Source: JAHBNG01 sp039028975
GTDB lineage: Bacteria > Chloroflexota > Anaerolineae > Caldilineales > Caldilineaceae
Direction of reading: 5' to 3'
DNA length: 64,000 bases
Assembly: GCA_039028975.1 (NCBI GenBank)
Contig: JBCCHB010000033.1
Span: 1-64,000 of the forward strand
Shown: in pieces, positions 18,071 through 27,071 of the stretch
Layout: every line of letters begins with the position of its first letter
Numbering within the stretch: position 1 is the first letter of the stretch
Notes under the pieces: generated by a model
Seen by the model: the letters and a program-made list of their open reading frames with translations, nothing else
Database searches by the model: none
Told to the model about the DNA's origin: nothing
Made by a program: the position numbers and the translations under genes

Positions 18071-19528
18071 ATGAATACCACGGGCTTACCTTCAATGAAT
18101 AGATTTGTTGGTCGACAAAAATCCCTTAGTGAACTCAATAACATTATGGGACAAGATGGTACCCAATTTGTGCTGGTTTATGGGCGGCGACGAGTGGGTA
18201 AGACAACGCTTTTGCTCGAATGGGCCAAGCAATTTGGGCTTCCAACTATCTACTGGGTGGCCACCCGCGACCTTCCAGCCCAACTTCGCTACCACTTTAT
18301 GCGTACTATCTGGCAATGGCGCTATCCGGGAAGCGACGCCGTGCCAAGACTCAATTCATGGATTGAGGTCTTTGAGGCCGTATCACAGCTCATTGGCAGT
18401 CAAGAGGTTGTGCTGATCATCGATGAATTCTCTTATGCTGCTGAGTCGGATCCCTCTTTGCCATCACATCTTCAAGCTGCGTGGGATCATATCTTCAAAG
18501 ATTCAAAGATTAATCTGCTCATTTCTGGCTCGCACATTGGCATGATGACGGATATGATGGACTACAATGCGCCCCTCTATGGTCGATTTACAGCCCAGCT
18601 ACCTGTCTACCCACTACCATTTGCTGCCTTGGCGAACTTCCTGCCCAGCTATTCTGCTGAAGAACGGGTGGCGGTCCATGCTGTAACGGGAGGTGTCCCT
18701 GCCTATTTGGAACGCTTCAATGACAACCAGAAGGTTGGTGAGAATATTCGTCGTCTCTTTATTCAACGTACCAGTATGTTTCGTAGTGAGCCGTTTATGT
18801 TGATCGGTGATGTTATTCGACGGGAAACGCAGACATACGAAGCGATTCTACGAGTGATTGCAGATGGCAAACGAACCCCTTCCGAGATGGGACGTGAGTT
18901 GGAGTTGGAACCATCTTATATTAGCCCATATTTAAAGCAGTTGATTAAGCTTCGGCTGGTAGAACGGAGAGTTTCAGCAACGGTGCCAGTAGAGAAGCAA
19001 ACAAGTAGCCGCAACAGCCGCTATCACTTAGCGGATGCGTATCTCCGCTTCTATTTCCGCTTTATTGCCACCAATTTGTCTCTAGTAGAGCAAGAGATGG
19101 ATCAACTACTTTGGCAACGGATCAGTGAACAATTTCGTGCCTTTATCGGTGCGACTGCTTTTGAAGAACTCTGCCGTGAGTGGGTACTGCTCAAGGCTCG
19201 AAAAGGCGAGTTCACATTTATTCCAGAACGAGTCGGCAGCTACTGGTCCAAGAAAGCTCAGATCGATGTGGTAGCAATTAACTGGCGAGATCGAGAGATT
19301 CTGCTGGGCGAGTGTAAGTGGGGGACGAATCCCATTGGTCGAAGCGTCATACGAGAGCTATTTATCAAAACAGCCGATGTCCTGCCTAGCGGCAAATGGA
19401 AAGTTAGTTTTATTTACTTTTCCAGAGCTGGGTTTACTGACGCTGCTCGCCAACAGGCAAAAGAATATGACGCTCAACTTGTTGACCTAGCTGAATTAGA
19501 TCAAACCTTTTCAGAAGTTGAGGATTGA
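18071..19528 (+). CDS. AAA-family ATPase with DUF234-type C-terminal nuclease-like domain
   Basis: A 485-residue archaeal-ATPase-like protein. MNRFVGRQKSLSEL leads into VYGRRRVGKTTLLLEW (Walker A, 37-51); EVVLIIDEFSY (about 113-123) is Walker B and LLISGSHIGMM a sensor region. A winged-helix segment with PSEMGRELELEPSYISPYLKQLIKL follows, then DUF234. Near the C-terminus AQIDVVAINWRDREILLGECKWG matches a PD-(D/E)xK-like core (Asp...Glu-x-Lys). Such proteins are common in archaea and Chloroflexota and are of unproven function. It overlaps no neighbour but is followed by glcF six bases later, so it may be co-transcribed. AAGGA directly abuts the first ATG; the ATG at 18095 is an alternative. 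Confidence 0.85.
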   Translation: MNTTGLPSMNRFVGRQKSLSELNNIMGQDGTQFVLVYGRRRVGKTTLLLEWAKQFGLPTIYWVATRDLPAQLRYHFMRTIWQWRYPGSDAVPRLNSWIEVFEAVSQLIGSQEVVLIIDEFSYAAESDPSLPSHLQAAWDHIFKDSKINLLISGSHIGMMTDMMDYNAPLYGRFTAQLPVYPLPFAALANFLPSYSAEERVAVHAVTGGVPAYLERFNDNQKVGENIRRLFIQRTSMFRSEPFMLIGDVIRRETQTYEAILRVIADGKRTPSEMGRELELEPSYISPYLKQLIKLRLVERRVSATVPVEKQTSSRNSRYHLADAYLRFYFRFIATNLSLVEQEMDQLLWQRISEQFRAFIGATAFEELCREWVLLKARKGEFTFIPERVGSYWSKKAQIDVVAINWRDREILLGECKWGTNPIGRSVIRELFIKTADVLPSGKWKVSFIYFSRAGFTDAARQQAKEYDAQLVDLAELDQTFSEVED

Positions 19529-19534
19529 GGCATA

Positions 19535-20824
19535 ATGAAATCTACAATCCTTTCTTCTCCCGCCACCAAATCCTTGCTCAACCAATGCATCCACTGTGGC
19601 CTCTGTCTGCCTGCTTGCCCGACCTATGCGATTTACCACACAGAGATGGAAAACCCGCGCGGGCGTATCCTATTGATGCGAGCAGCGGCGGAGGGGCGGA
19701 TTGAGACGGATGGAGCTTTCAAAGAACATATCGATCTCTGCCTTGGCTGCCGAGCTTGCGAAACGGCTTGCCCATCGGGCGTTCAATATGGCTCTCTATT
19801 GGAAATTGCCCGTGGTGATATGGAAAGTGCTCGTGTGGAAAAGGGAGAACGCTCCACACTAGAGTCTCTGTCTCGCTGGTTAGGGCTACGTGTTCTCCTT
19901 TTGAAACCTGCACGTCTTCGGTCCCTGGCCCGTTTGCTTAGGCTCTATCAGCAACTAGGGCTTTCAAAACTAACCCGTCAACTCGGCTTCTTGCCCCAAT
20001 CTCTAAAGGATATGGAGGAACTGCTGCCGCCTATTACACGCAACGGCTCCAACTATCAAAGACCAGCACCAGCGAAAACAGAAGAACGGGGAACTGTGGC
20101 CTTCCTCCACGGCTGTGTTCAAGAAGCCTTCCTGAGCAACGTCAATCAGGCTACAGTTGAGGTGCTCCAGCGTAACGGATATCGAGTCATCTTTCCCAAG
20201 CCCCAAAGTTGCTGCGGTGCAGCCCCCCTTCACATTGGAGAAAGTGAGTTGGCTCGTGAAATGGCTCGGCGCAACATTGATGCACTGGGGAATAAAATCG
20301 AATCGGTGGATGCCATCATCTCTAACGCTGGCGGTTGTGGAGCCACGCTGAAAGACTATGCTCATCTATTGGCTGACGATCCAACCTACGCTGAGCAAGC
20401 AGAGCGCTTTGCTCAAAAGGTGCAAGACATCTCTGAATTTTTGGCCGAACGACTTCATGTGCCTCCAACCCGCGCCCTAACCAAGCGGGTAACCTATGTG
20501 GATTCATGTCATCTACGCCACGGCCAAAAGGTGGTACAACAGCCAAGACAATTGCTGGGAGCCATTCCGGGCGTTGAGCTTATCGAACTGGAACGACCTG
20601 ACATGTGCTGTGGCAGCGCGGGCGTCTACAATATTCTCCAGCCCAGTACGGCAGAACAAGTGCTTGAGGCCAAGATGAGTGATGTGGGTGCCAAATTGCC
20701 TGATCTGATTGTGACCACCAATATCGGTTGCCAGGTGCAGATGATCTATGGCACACGCAAGTCAGGAATAGAAGCGCCCGTCATGCATCTGGTAGAGCTG
20801 CTTGCCTTGGCTTACAAAGAGTGA
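19535..20824 (+). CDS. glcF: Glycolate oxidase iron-sulfur subunit
   Basis: A 429-residue ferredoxin-type subunit that carries electrons from the flavin subunits of glycolate oxidase. Two [4Fe-4S] motifs are at the N-terminus: CIHCGLCLPACP and CLGCRACETACP. Two CCG domains follow: GCVQEAFLSNVN...QSCCGAAPLHIGE...NAGGCGATLKDY and DSCHLRHGQ...DMCCGSAGVYN. Length agrees with GlcF. The ribosome site GAGG precedes the ATG, six bases after the ATPase stop. The flavin subunits are in the fused gene 580 bases downstream on the same strand, so the enzyme is complete (GlcF plus GlcDE), though the gene order F then DE is reversed from the E. coli glcDEF order. Confidence 0.93.
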   Translation: MKSTILSSPATKSLLNQCIHCGLCLPACPTYAIYHTEMENPRGRILLMRAAAEGRIETDGAFKEHIDLCLGCRACETACPSGVQYGSLLEIARGDMESARVEKGERSTLESLSRWLGLRVLLLKPARLRSLARLLRLYQQLGLSKLTRQLGFLPQSLKDMEELLPPITRNGSNYQRPAPAKTEERGTVAFLHGCVQEAFLSNVNQATVEVLQRNGYRVIFPKPQSCCGAAPLHIGESELAREMARRNIDALGNKIESVDAIISNAGGCGATLKDYAHLLADDPTYAEQAERFAQKVQDISEFLAERLHVPPTRALTKRVTYVDSCHLRHGQKVVQQPRQLLGAIPGVELIELERPDMCCGSAGVYNILQPSTAEQVLEAKMSDVGAKLPDLIVTTNIGCQVQMIYGTRKSGIEAPVMHLVELLALAYKE

Positions 20825-20963
20825 GATTATGAAGTGGAGACTGCGATGCACGATAGCGTGGATTTAGGGCTTTCCAGCCGGAGAAATCACTGTGCGTTGT
20901 AGTTAGAACGGAATAACCTGACAACATTGAGTTAAACCAGGCGTAAGCGCCTCTACACATTAT

Positions 20964-21061
20964 TAAGGAGTCAAGATCAAATAAAACCCAAAACTTCGGT
21001 CCTGTCATCTCGAGTACCCGAGAGATCTTCCATTACGTTTTATTCAATTCTCGATCCTAAG
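20964..21061 (-). repeat. Dispersed repeat family D, copy 2
   Basis: Inverted relative to copy 1. Core TGTCATCTCGAGTACC and GAGAGATCTTCC; ends TTAAGGAGTC and CTCGATCCTAAG. Best preserved hairpin of the family (CATCTCGAG/CGAGAGATC). Confidence 0.65.
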
Positions 21062-21227
21062 TGTGCCTCTATGGTGTCCATCAAAGCGTTTTAATCAGTA
21101 GTTTTTCATGGATCAAGATGCATCACGGAGGATGAAAATGCGCCTGCTGATCCATCTGAATCCGTCTCCTATTTTCAGGGAAGACATTCATGCCTCTAGC
21201 CGCGCCACGGAAGGATGAAAATCGAAC

Positions 21228-21270
21228 AAAGATTAGAAGATTGTGCAGATTCTTAATCTTCCTAATCTTT
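21228..21270. repeat. Inverted repeat (hairpin), 15/16 bp
   Basis: AAAGATTAGAAGATT (21228-21242) faces AATCTTCCTAATCTTT (21255-21270), complementary apart from one bulged base. A related but not identical hairpin built on AAGATTAGAAGA is at 41948-42011. Confidence 0.6.
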
Positions 21271-21401
21271 TCATCTTTGTTTATTTACAGGGAAGACACC
21301 CAAGTACAGCACAAAGCATGCCGCTAGCGTAGCCCCCTTTGAGATCTAAATCATTCATATTGTAGAAACCGTCTCCTCTCCAAGGACGAAGTGAGAATAT
21401 T

Positions 21402-24092
21402 ATGTTATCCCAATCCGCAGTAAAGTCTCTATCCACTAGGTTAAAGTCCTCCCACTATTCCATTGATCCGATCGAGCTGATCACCTATGAAATTGATGCT
21501 GGCTTTGATCGAGGCAGCGCGGACGGTATCTTTTTTCCCGAATCCACGGAGGATGTGAGCCAGATGATGGCTTGGGCCTCTGAAACGGGAACACCTCTAA
21601 TCGCTCGAGGTGGCGGCACTGGTTTAGCTGGTGGGGCCGTGCCCGATCAGGGCGGCTTTGTTATCAGTTTCGCTCGAATGAACCGGATTGACCCGATCGA
21701 TACCATTGGGCGTTCAGTTACGGTGGAGGTAGGTGCAGTGAATTTAGATGTGGATGCTGCGGTCCGAGCCTGCGGTCTCTACTTTCCACCCGATCCATCA
21801 AGCCAACGTTCGTCAGTCATCGGCGGTAACATGGGAACCAATGCAGGTGGTCCTCACTGCTTCAAGTACGGCGTCACCACCAATTACGTAATGGGCATTC
21901 GCGCTGTGATGGCGGATGGGCATATCCAATGCTTTGGTGGACGAGCCTTGGACTACCCTGAGTATGACTTCTGCGCACTGCTGGTGGGCAGCGAGGGAAC
22001 ACTAGCGGTGATGACCGAAGCGGATCTGCGACTGATCCCTAATCCGAGTGGCGTAAAGACCATGATGGTGGCCTTCGACACAATTGGAGAAGCTGGGAAA
22101 GCTGTATCGGCGGTGATTGCTGCTGGGCTGGTCCCCGCGACCTTGGAGATGATGGATCAGGCTGCCATGCAGATGATCACCCAGTTTGCACCTGCTGGGC
22201 TGCCGGTGGAAGCGGGGGCTGTGCTGATTGTCGAGGTGGATGGTCACCCAGAAAGTCTGGACACCCAGATCGAAGAGGCTGCCGATCTGCTAGATGCCAA
22301 TGGGGGTTTCGATATCCGGATCGCCCAAAGTGAAGCAGATCGTGCCCAGATCTGGTATGGTCGCAAGAGTGCAGCCGGTGCGTTGGCTCGCCTCTCACCG
22401 CGCTACTATCTAACCGATGTGACAGTGCCACGTAGCCACTTAGGTGAGGTGTTGCCCGAAATCGAAACCATCTGTCAACGACATCAGCTTAAGGCGATCA
22501 ACGTCTTTCACGCGGGGGATGGCAACCTCCATCCGCTAATCTTATGTGATGAGGAAGATCAAGAATTGATGGAGCGAGTTCACCAGGCAGGCAAAGAGAT
22601 CATCGCACTTTGTGTGGCCCGCAATGGCTCCATCAGTGGGGAACATGGGATTGGTATGGAAAAGCGCGAGGCCATGTATACCATGTTTAGCCCCAACGAG
22701 CTTCGCGCCATGCATGAAATTAAGGAGATTTTTGATCCAGGGAATCTCCTGAATCCCGGTAAAGTGTTGCCAGAGATGATACCTGAAGCTGAAAGGGCAG
22801 AACCTTTCATGCCAACGAGCAGAACCTTTGCACCTGAAACGGCTGAAGAGGTTGGGTCAGCCTTGGCTGCACTATCTCTGAAAGGGGAGCGGGTACGGAT
22901 CAGCGGTTGCGATCCAACTGATGAGCAGACTGGCGAAGAGCCAAGCGGACAAGCTAATGCTCCTGCCTCCCGTCCTTATCAGCCAGGATCGAATCACTCC
23001 CTTGCTCCTATCCAAGCTGGATATACGCTTTCGAGCAGTCGCCTGAATCAGGTCGTCCATTTTGCGCCAGATGATCTCTACATACAGGTTGGGGCTGGGA
23101 TGAAAGTGAGCGACCTACAGCGTTTTTTGCATCAGCATCAGGTGCAGACCGCGCTTATGGCCCCAAGCTTGGGCGCAACGGTAGGTGGCGTGTTGGCAGC
23201 CAATGTCAATTCACCCCAACGAAGCCGCTATGGCAGTCTGAGGGATAATTTACTGGCCGCAACAGTGGTCCTGCCAGACGGTCGCGTTATGCAAAGCGGC
23301 CGCCCAGTTGTAAAAAACGTGGCTGGCTATGATCTACCCAAAATCTTTGTCGGCTCCTATGGTTCACTAGGTGTACTGGTCGACGTTACCCTGAAGCTTA
23401 CGCCATCGCCTCGATCCAGCCAATCGATTCGTACCATTATCGAGAGTATGGAGGCCGGACTCCGTCTGAGTCAACAGATCGCGCCCCATTTGTTGAACTG
23501 CTCCGGCGTAGTCATCAGTGAGCAAGCAGAGGCTACGCAGAATGCATATCAGATAGTTTGTACAGTCGAAGGTTCGGCGGAAGAGGTGGCCGCCGAAATG
23601 ACAATCATCAAAGAGATTATTGAGCAAGCAGGAGTTGGTTCGCCTAAAGAGTTAGCCTTCAGCACTGCCACCAGCGAGTGGGGTGCCTTTATGGCCGACA
23701 TCAACGCCAACTCCATGATCATTCGGGTTGGGGTGCCGGTCGCAGCCTTGCCTGATTATTGGCAGACCATTAGCGAGGGAACTGGTGTGAATATTGATGG
23801 GAAACAGAGTGACGAATGGCATCCTTTTGTCGATTCACTGGCCGGTCTGCTCTATATCCGTACAGATCCTGAATCTCCAGACGCGGCTCGGGATCTGCTA
23901 GATCAGCTTCGCCGACCAATGGCGACCACAGGTGGGTACGCAGTCGTCGTTCTGCAGCCGGATTCTATGGCACCCCAACTCGATTTATGGGGCTTTATGC
24001 CAGAGAGCATGAACCTGATGATGGCTCTAAAAGCCTGCTGGGATCCGGCGGGGATTCTTCTGCCGGGTGGCTATTTGAGGCAACTGGTTTAG
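21402..24092 (+). CDS. glcD: Fused glycolate oxidase flavin subunits GlcD-GlcE
   Basis: An 896-residue protein in which two VAO/PCMH-type FAD subunits of glycolate oxidase are joined. Residues 1-465 are GlcD: PLIARGGGTGLAGGAVP and VIGGNMGTNAGGPHCFKYG bind FAD, and NVFHAGDGNLHPLI, ISGEHGIGMEKRE and FDPGNLLNPGKVLP are the FAD-oxidase C-terminal motifs. A linker of about 60 residues (SRTFAPETAEEVG ... QPGSNHSL) leads to GlcE, about 525-896: LIAxxGATVGGVLAANVN-like segment, SGRPVVKNVAGYDLPKIFVGSYGSLGVL, and a C-terminal WDPAGILLPGG. GlcD, GlcE and GlcF are normally separate chains oxidising glycolate (or D-lactate) to glyoxylate. The fusion fixes D:E stoichiometry. The FAD-binding signature of GlcE is intact. 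Confidence 0.9.
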   Translation: MLSQSAVKSLSTRLKSSHYSIDPIELITYEIDAGFDRGSADGIFFPESTEDVSQMMAWASETGTPLIARGGGTGLAGGAVPDQGGFVISFARMNRIDPIDTIGRSVTVEVGAVNLDVDAAVRACGLYFPPDPSSQRSSVIGGNMGTNAGGPHCFKYGVTTNYVMGIRAVMADGHIQCFGGRALDYPEYDFCALLVGSEGTLAVMTEADLRLIPNPSGVKTMMVAFDTIGEAGKAVSAVIAAGLVPATLEMMDQAAMQMITQFAPAGLPVEAGAVLIVEVDGHPESLDTQIEEAADLLDANGGFDIRIAQSEADRAQIWYGRKSAAGALARLSPRYYLTDVTVPRSHLGEVLPEIETICQRHQLKAINVFHAGDGNLHPLILCDEEDQELMERVHQAGKEIIALCVARNGSISGEHGIGMEKREAMYTMFSPNELRAMHEIKEIFDPGNLLNPGKVLPEMIPEAERAEPFMPTSRTFAPETAEEVGSALAALSLKGERVRISGCDPTDEQTGEEPSGQANAPASRPYQPGSNHSLAPIQAGYTLSSSRLNQVVHFAPDDLYIQVGAGMKVSDLQRFLHQHQVQTALMAPSLGATVGGVLAANVNSPQRSRYGSLRDNLLAATVVLPDGRVMQSGRPVVKNVAGYDLPKIFVGSYGSLGVLVDVTLKLTPSPRSSQSIRTIIESMEAGLRLSQQIAPHLLNCSGVVISEQAEATQNAYQIVCTVEGSAEEVAAEMTIIKEIIEQAGVGSPKELAFSTATSEWGAFMADINANSMIIRVGVPVAALPDYWQTISEGTGVNIDGKQSDEWHPFVDSLAGLLYIRTDPESPDAARDLLDQLRRPMATTGGYAVVVLQPDSMAPQLDLWGFMPESMNLMMALKACWDPAGILLPGGYLRQLV

Positions 24093-24278
24093 GTAGTGGT
24101 CGGTTGGCCAGTGGTCGGCATTTGAGTCGTGAGTCGTCCATCATAGCCAAGCTGTTTCGTTGGGATGGGTAGCGAGCTATTATCTGTACTTCTATCCAGC
24201 AATGGTGTTCACAACGATTTGCTTGCCGTAGCCCCTGCTTTCGTGAATATCATCAATTTGCTCTCTTTTTCTCCGCTT

Positions 24279-24360
24279 AGGAATGAGTTGTAAATGACTT
24301 GCGCGTTTCAATCGGGTGTAGTCCTTCAAGTGCTCAAGTTATTTAATTCCCGTTTCTAAA
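24279..24360 (+). repeat. Dispersed repeat family C, copy 1
   Basis: About 82 bp, from AGGAATGAGTTG through GCGTTTCAATCGGGTGTAG to ATTCCCGTTTCTAAA. A same-orientation copy at 25691-25773 brackets the TRAP receptor gene with this one; an inverted copy lies at 32753-32836. Confidence 0.7.
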
Positions 24361-24375
24361 TTACTGAGTTTGTTA

Positions 24376-24405
24376 TTGCACTCCACTGAAAATTTCTGCT
24401 ATCCT
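24376..24405 (+). promoter_or_regulatory. Sigma70-like promoter of the TRAP receptor gene
   Basis: TTGCAC (24376-24381) and TATCCT (24400-24405) separated by 18 bases, 75 bases before the start codon, directly after repeat C. Confidence 0.45.
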
Positions 24406-24479
24406 ACCTGATTTGATACAATCAGCTACATTCCTTCATTCCCCTCTTTATTCAACTATTCACTTTTGGGAGATTTCAA

Positions 24480-25607
24480 ATGGATCGACGACAATTTCTG
24501 AAGTCAGTTGGTACAAAAGCAGTTCTGGGTGCAGCCGTTGCAACAGGTGCAGCCTGTGGTACAAGCGCAGTCCCAAGCGCAGAGACGATTGCCCAGGATT
24601 CTTCTCTACCTGAGATTAGCTGGCAAATGGCTACTAGTTGGCCGGTTGCTCTAGATACAATCTTTGGCGGTGCACAAGCTGTTGCAGATAGTGTCACAGC
24701 GATGACTGGGGGCAAGTTCACCATCGAAGCTCGAGCGGCTGGTGAGTTGGCTCCAGGGTTGGAAGTACTCAATGTTGTTCAGGAAGGGGCGGTGCCGATT
24801 GGCCATACAGCCTCTTACTACTACGTTGGCAAAAGCCCCATTACAGCCTTTGGCACAGCGATGCCCTTCGGACTCACCTCTCGCCAACAGAATGCATGGC
24901 TCTATGAAGGTGGCGGTTTGAGCATGCTGCAAGAAGCCTATGCTGAGCGGTTTGGCGTGATTCAGTTTCCTGCTGGCAACACGGGCGTTCAGATGGGCGG
25001 CTGGTTTAACAAAGAGATCAATTCGATTGCCGACATGGAAGGTCTCAAAATGCGCATCCCAGGCTTGGGTGGCCAGGTTATGGATCGATTGGGCGTCAAC
25101 GTACAGGTTCTACCCGGCGGTGAAATCTTCCAGGCACTTCAAACGGGTGCGATTGACGCTGCCGAATGGGTAGGTCCCTATGATGATGAAAAGTTGGGCT
25201 TCCACAAGGCCGCGAGCTTCTACTACTTCCCAGGCTGGTGGGAGCCGGGTCCATCTTTGGAGATTCAGATCAATCAGTCTGAGTATGATGCCCTGCCCGA
25301 AGAGTATCAGGCCATCTTGCAGGCAGCCGCTTACCAAGCCAATATGACGATGATGGCCCGCTACGACGCCAAGAATCCTGCTGCGCTGAATACCCTGCTC
25401 AACGATGGCGATATTACCCTGCTGCCCTTCCCTGATGATGTGATGCAGGCCTCGGAAGAAGCTGCCTTTGAGCTATTCGACGAATTTGCTGCTTCTGATA
25501 CGGACTTTGGCTCTATTCTAACCCAGTGGAGCGCCTTCCGCGAAGGTATCCAGGCTTGGCATGGTTTGGCTGAGACGGGTTACCTAACCTACGGGGCCAG
25601 CCGCTAA
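24480..25607 (+). CDS. TRAP transporter solute receptor (DctP/TakP family), Tat-exported
   Basis: A 375-residue extracytoplasmic binding protein. MDRRQFLKSVG is a twin-arginine signal and GAAC a possible lipobox, so it is probably exported folded and lipid-anchored. The body shows DctP-family features: ISWQMATSWPVALDTIFGGA, FTIEARAAGELAPGLEVLNVVQEGAVPIGH, LKMRIPGLGGQVMDRLGV and GEIFQALQTGAIDAAEWVGPYDD, the last typical of the TakP (2-oxo acid/carboxylate) branch. No DctQ or DctM membrane gene is beside it, so the rest of the transporter is elsewhere. Placed between glycolate oxidase and a hydroxyacid dehydrogenase, a role in taking up glycolate, lactate or 2-oxo acids is a reasonable inference. 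Flanked by direct copies of repeat C. Confidence 0.9.
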   Translation: MDRRQFLKSVGTKAVLGAAVATGAACGTSAVPSAETIAQDSSLPEISWQMATSWPVALDTIFGGAQAVADSVTAMTGGKFTIEARAAGELAPGLEVLNVVQEGAVPIGHTASYYYVGKSPITAFGTAMPFGLTSRQQNAWLYEGGGLSMLQEAYAERFGVIQFPAGNTGVQMGGWFNKEINSIADMEGLKMRIPGLGGQVMDRLGVNVQVLPGGEIFQALQTGAIDAAEWVGPYDDEKLGFHKAASFYYFPGWWEPGPSLEIQINQSEYDALPEEYQAILQAAAYQANMTMMARYDAKNPAALNTLLNDGDITLLPFPDDVMQASEEAAFELFDEFAASDTDFGSILTQWSAFREGIQAWHGLAETGYLTYGASR

Positions 25608-25690
25608 GCAGGCTATCCGTGGAGCACAAACATTGACGACGACCTTTACATGGACGTGGCGCTCCTGCTTAACTATGATCGACTGATTTG

Positions 25691-25773
25691 AGGAATGACT
25701 CGTCAATAACTTGTGCGTTTCATTCGAGTGCGACCCCGTCAAGTTACCAGGTTATTTGATTCTCGTTTCTAAA
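25691..25773 (+). repeat. Dispersed repeat family C, copy 2
   Basis: AGGAATGACTCG ... GCGTTTCATTCGAGTG ... GATTCTCGTTTCTAAA, about 83 bp, same orientation as the copy at 24279-24360. Confidence 0.7.
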
Positions 25774-25965
25774 AATTGAAGGCTCATATTGAATTCCAAG
25801 GATCTCGGAATAACAGCCCCATTAATTATTAATTATTCGCTATTTATTATTAATTATTGGCAATGTCTCAGTCAGAAGAGGTCTGAATAATTAATTCTGA
25901 ATAAACAATAATTAATATTTAGCTTTGGCGTTCAATCAGCTCTTTGAAATTTAAGAGCCAAATTG

Positions 25966-25998
25966 AAAAGGGTGAGTGGCTAGCCGCTCACCCTTTTT
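25966..25998 (+). terminator. Rho-independent terminator
   Basis: GGGTGAGTGGC (25970-25980) pairs with GCCGCTCACCC (25983-25993) with one G-T pair, preceded by AAAA and followed by TTTTT. Likely ends the TRAP receptor transcript, although 360 bases downstream of its stop. Confidence 0.85.
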
Positions 25999-26077
25999 AG
26001 TTTGAAAGCGAAAATCTAATAATTAATTTGTGAATTGTTAAATTGCTGAATTGTTAATAAAATTTATAGGAACCATT

Positions 26078-27037
26078 ATGAAAATAGGATTCATTGGTTT
26101 AGGCAACGTTGGCGGTAAATTAGCTGGCAGTTTGCTACGTAACGGATTTGATCTGATTGTGAGAGATCTAAATGAAGACGCAGCTAAGCAGTTCTTGGAT
26201 CAAGGTACAGGTTGGGCAGATTCTCCCCAGGAAATGGCCCAACAGGTAGACATTGTCATTACGTGCTTACCATCTCCTGTCGCGGTGAGCGCGGTGATGG
26301 AAGCAGAAGATGGTCTAATAGCCGGTCTGGGGCCGGGCAAAATTTGGATGGAGATGAGCACCACAGATGAGGCGGAGGTACGGCGCATTGGAGAGCTAGT
26401 AGCCGCTACCGGCGCAACACCGCTAGAATGCCCCGTCTCTGGTGGCTGTCACCGTGCGGCAACTGGAAACATTGCGATTCTGGTGGGTGGCGAACGAGCC
26501 GCATTTGAACAAGCACTTCCAGTCCTGACTACGATTGGAAAGGAGATCCTTCACGTCGGTCCGCTAGGTACGGCGTCTGTGCTGAAGGTGCTGACCAACT
26601 ATTTAGCTTCGACCCATCTGGTGGCTTTAGGCGAAGCGCTGACGGTGGCTAAAAAGTCGGGCTTGGATCTGGCCACCACCTACGAAGCGATTCGCGTTTC
26701 GTCGGGTAACTCGTTTGTTCACGAAACCGAAAGTCAGGTGATTCTCAATGGCAGCTACAATATCAATTTTACCATGGATCTGGTGGTGAAAGATGTAAGC
26801 CTCTTTGATGCTCTGGCCCAGCGCTTAGATATTCCATTAGAGATTTCGCCACTATTAGTGAATATTTTCAAAGATGGGCTGGAACGGTACGGTGAGCGAG
26901 CTTGGTCTCCGATGATTGTGAAGCGTCTGGAAGAGGCTTGTGCCATTGAGCTAAGGGCACCCGGGTTTCCCGAAGAATTGGTCGATACGGAGCAGGAGAT
27001 GAAAGGGGCTGAGGTGAAGGTAGGAAATATGGTATAA
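26078..27037 (+). CDS. 3-hydroxyisobutyrate dehydrogenase-family NAD(P)-dependent hydroxyacid dehydrogenase
   Basis: About 319 residues of the beta-hydroxyacid dehydrogenase family. MKIGFIGLGNVGGKLAGSLLRNG is the N-terminal GxGxxG nucleotide loop. MSTTDEAEVRRIG and ECPVSGGCHRAATGNIAILVGG contain the substrate-binding (D)APVSGG-type signature. GTASVLKVLTNYL carries the catalytic Lys of the GxGxxxKxxxN motif. Members interconvert hydroxyacids with their semialdehydes or oxo acids (3-hydroxyisobutyrate, tartronate semialdehyde/glycerate, and others). Next to glycolate oxidase, tartronate semialdehyde reductase is an attractive idea because glyoxylate from glycolate feeds that route, but this is inference. 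Start ATG 26078 follows AGGAACC; upstream in-frame codons are discarded. Confidence 0.85.
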   Translation: MKIGFIGLGNVGGKLAGSLLRNGFDLIVRDLNEDAAKQFLDQGTGWADSPQEMAQQVDIVITCLPSPVAVSAVMEAEDGLIAGLGPGKIWMEMSTTDEAEVRRIGELVAATGATPLECPVSGGCHRAATGNIAILVGGERAAFEQALPVLTTIGKEILHVGPLGTASVLKVLTNYLASTHLVALGEALTVAKKSGLDLATTYEAIRVSSGNSFVHETESQVILNGSYNINFTMDLVVKDVSLFDALAQRLDIPLEISPLLVNIFKDGLERYGERAWSPMIVKRLEEACAIELRAPGFPEELVDTEQEMKGAEVKVGNMV

Positions 27038-27071
27038 TGAGGATGATATCTCAACGAAGGACGACATTATC

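Larger units (their letters stand above)
20825..21401. other. Intergenic region between glcF and glcDE with repeats
   Basis: No gene seen. It contains repeat D copy 2 (20964-21061), an inverted repeat (21228-21270), and two partial direct repeats of CAGGGAAGACA followed by GC(C/A)..CTAGC (about 21175 and 21290). No strong promoter was identified by eye. Confidence 0.5.
24093..24479. other. Intergenic region with repeat C and promoter of the TRAP receptor
   Basis: No gene seen. Holds low-complexity GTGGTCGG sequence just after glcDE, repeat C copy 1 and the promoter at 24376-24405. Confidence 0.5.
25608..26077. other. Intergenic region, AT-rich, with repeat C and a terminator
   Basis: No gene seen. 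Between repeat C copy 2 and the terminator lies a run of ATTAATTATTAATTATT-type sequence (about 25822-25918) with many overlapping self-complementary TTAATTA units. Confidence 0.5.
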